Positions 8,332 to 9,577 of a stretch of 9,577 nt of DNA are shown here, in pieces. A program made the position numbers and the translations under genes. Origin of the DNA: an uncultured Pelagibacteraceae bacterium (lineage in GTDB: Bacteria; Pseudomonadota; Alphaproteobacteria; Pelagibacterales; Pelagibacteraceae); assembly GCA_902531455.1 (NCBI GenBank), contig CACAEM010000020.1:1-9577 (forward strand), in the 5' to 3' direction. The stretch's first letter is position 1; the number at the start of each line of letters is the position of its first letter. The notes under the pieces are model-generated. The model had not been told where the DNA came from, made no database searches, and saw only the letters and a list, made by a program, of their open reading frames with translations.

Positions 8332-9269
8332 GCAACTTTCATTTTTTGTTTTGATTGAAGATAACTTTCAATTGAAGTGGCAGCATCTCTACCATCTTTG
8401 ATAGCCCATACAACTAATGAGGCTCCTCTTACTATATCTCCAGCCGCGAATACACCTGGTATACTAGTTTCCAAGGTATCAAAGTCAGCTTTTATTGTTC
8501 CCCACTGTGAAACTTGTAATCTAGGTTCCTGAAATAGAACTGGTAAATCTTCTGGATCAAAACCTAAGGATTTAATCACCAAATCAGCATTAATTTCAAA
8601 TTCTGAGTTCTCTTCTGCAACGGGTCTTCTTCTGCCACTTTCATCTGGATCCGTTAATTTCATTTTATCTACAATAATACTATTTACTTTATTAGTTCCT
8701 CTAAACTCTTTCGGGTTACTTAACCAAATAAATTCTACACCTTCCTCCTCAGCATTGCCGACTTCTCTCGCAGATCCAGGCATATTTTCTCTGTCTCTTC
8801 TGTAAAGGCATTTTACAGATTTAGCTTTTTGTCTTACAGAAGTTCTTACACAGTCCATTGCAGTATCTCCACCACCAATTACTACTACATCTTTACCCTC
8901 AGCATTTAATGTTCCGTTATCAAACATTTCGACTTTATCGCCTAAACCTTTTTTGTTTGAAGCTGTTAAGAATTCCATTGCAGGAAAAATATTACTTAGA
9001 TCATTTCCAGGTAAGTTAACTTCTCTTGCTTTGTATACACCTGTTGAAATTAACAAGGCATCATGTTTTGATTGTAATTCTTTTAATGTAGAATCTTTGC
9101 CAACCTCAAAATTATGAACAAATTTTATTCCACCTTCTTTTAAAAGTTTAATTCTTCTCTCAACTACATGCTTTTCTAATTTAAAATTTGGTATTCCATA
9201 GATTAACAATCCACCTGCTCTGTCATATCTGTCACAACTTTTATTTGGGGAACAGCTTTCATCGCTCAA
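8328..9269 (-). CDS. gltD: Glutamate synthase (NADPH), small (beta) subunit, N-terminal third missing
   Basis: GltD is the flavoprotein that takes electrons from NADPH through FAD and passes them to GltB. The open frame has 313 residues against roughly 470-490 for the family. Family-like sequence begins at about residue 13 (DRYDRAGGLLIYGIPNFKLE) and continues to the end: the NADPH-binding loop GGGDTAMDC (132-140), RRDRENMPGS (157-166), and the C-terminal FAD segment VFAAGDIVRGASLVVWAIKDGR (273-294, key residues A275, G277, D278). Missing are the N-terminal iron-sulfur cluster domain and the first FAD GxGxxG fold, about 160 residues. The first 12 residues of the frame, from the ATG at 9269, are not gltD: they are the reverse strand of the transporter gene, so this ATG is spurious. 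Real gltD sequence stops at about 9231-9236. The order gltD-gltB is the reverse of enterobacterial gltBD. As written, the protein could not be functional; see the junction. Confidence 0.93.
   Translation of the reverse strand: MSDESCSPNKSCDRYDRAGGLLIYGIPNFKLEKHVVERRIKLLKEGGIKFVHNFEVGKDSTLKELQSKHDALLISTGVYKAREVNLPGNDLSNIFPAMEFLTASNKKGLGDKVEMFDNGTLNAEGKDVVVIGGGDTAMDCVRTSVRQKAKSVKCLYRRDRENMPGSAREVGNAEEEGVEFIWLSNPKEFRGTNKVNSIIVDKMKLTDPDESGRRRPVAEENSEFEINADLVIKSLGFDPEDLPVLFQEPRLQVSQWGTIKADFDTLETSIPGVFAAGDIVRGASLVVWAIKDGRDAATSIESYLQSKQKMKVA
9231..9245. other. Head-to-head junction between two 5'-truncated genes (likely chimera)
   Basis: To the left, minus-strand gltD coding sequence is intact up to DRYDRAGG, whose last codon ends at 9233. 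To the right, plus-strand EamA transporter coding sequence is recognisable from about 9237 (TFIWGTAF). Both genes are cut inside conserved domains at the same place, each losing its start, with no intergenic DNA between them. The bases 9231-9236 (GTCACA) could belong to either side, as a short shared sequence would. This is the pattern of an inverted join between two unrelated loci. Confidence 0.75.
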
Positions 9270-9577
9270 GACACTGGTATGGATAATATCGGTCCATTAA
9301 CTTTTAATTCAGCAAGATTTATTGTTGGCTTTTTTACAATATTACCACTTGCCTTATTATTTGAGAGGAAGAAAATTAAACTAGAAATACTTTCAAAATC
9401 AAAACTTTTTATAAAATATCTAGTTTTCATGGGAGTATCTCTGTTTTTGGGTACTTTTTTACAACAAGCTGCTCTCCAATATACAAATATTGCAAATGCA
9501 GCTTTTTTTACAGTGTTTTACGTACCAATAGTTCCAATTTTGTTATTTTTCATCTTCTCCAAAAAAGTTCATTGGAG
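9237..9577 (+). CDS. EamA/DMT-family transporter, fragment lacking both ends
   Basis: About 113 residues of a drug/metabolite-transporter family membrane protein, normally about 280-300 residues with ten transmembrane helices in two EamA repeats. The fragment opens at TFIWGTAFIAQDTGMDNIGP, the conserved end of helix 1 (W and G in FIWG). Helix 2 follows (TFNSARFIVGFFTILPLALLF, with the usual R after the helix start), a basic loop (ERKKIKLE), helix 3 (YLVFMGVSLFLGTFLQQAALQY) and helix 4 (AAFFTVFYVPIVPILLFFIF). The window ends after HW, within the first EamA repeat. No start codon precedes the recognisable region: going upstream, the frame enters reverse-strand gltD and reaches a TAA at 9204-9206. 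The only in-frame ATG nearby, at 9279, is the internal Met of TGMDNIG. The true start was lost at the junction. The substrate is not predictable; the family includes metabolite and amino-acid exporters. Confidence 0.85.

Noticed and set aside
9221..9236. Direct repeat TGTCATA / TGTCACA beside the junction, considered as a recombination or insertion site
   Set aside because: The repeat is explained by the DR-Y-DR codons of gltD (GACAGATATGACAGA on the minus strand). No transposase, inverted repeat or target duplication accompanies it.
8328..9269. A naturally short GltD-like oxidoreductase instead of a truncated gltD
   Set aside because: The sequence is colinear with ordinary GltD to its C-terminus, sits in a 4-base overlap with gltB, and lacks the first FAD motif it would need; truncation at the junction explains it better.

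Overview
The window is low-GC, gene-dense bacterial DNA. The only complete intergenic gap is 42 bases, neighbouring genes overlap by 1, 4 or 8 bases, and proteins are rich in Lys, Asn and Ile. TGA is used as an ordinary stop. Together with the protein families present (an ABHD10-like hydrolase, an alphaproteobacterial-type GT-B glycosyltransferase, an alpha-type glutamate synthase), this suggests a streamlined marine alphaproteobacterium of the SAR11/Pelagibacterales kind. That placement is an inference from composition and protein style; no marker gene was compared.

Layout. Positions 1-1881 (minus strand) hold threonyl-tRNA synthetase, complete at its start but running off the left edge a few residues before its end. 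Immediately upstream, and overlapping it by one base, is a GT-B glycosyltransferase (1881-3035, minus). A 42-base divergent spacer separates this pair from an ABHD10-like alpha/beta hydrolase (3078-3839, plus). The hydrolase converges on, and overlaps by 8 bases, the large subunit of NADPH-type glutamate synthase (gltB, 3832-8331, minus). gltB overlaps the small-subunit gene gltD (8328 to about 9236, minus) by 4 bases. From about 9237 to the right edge (plus strand) is part of an EamA/DMT-family membrane transporter.

How the genes work together. GltD and GltB form one enzyme: GltD passes electrons from NADPH to GltB, which converts glutamine plus 2-oxoglutarate into two glutamates. The glycosyltransferase and thrS form a second, tightly packed transcription unit with no obvious functional link.

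The most notable point is at 9231-9245. gltD loses its N-terminal third (iron-sulfur domain and first FAD motif), and the transporter loses its own N-terminus, at the same spot and in head-to-head orientation. This looks like an artificial join, such as a multiple-displacement-amplification or assembly chimera. A true rearrangement would have broken a central nitrogen-assimilation gene. I found no RNA gene, CRISPR array, mobile element or riboswitch, and no convincing new biological system. Apart from the junction this is housekeeping sequence.
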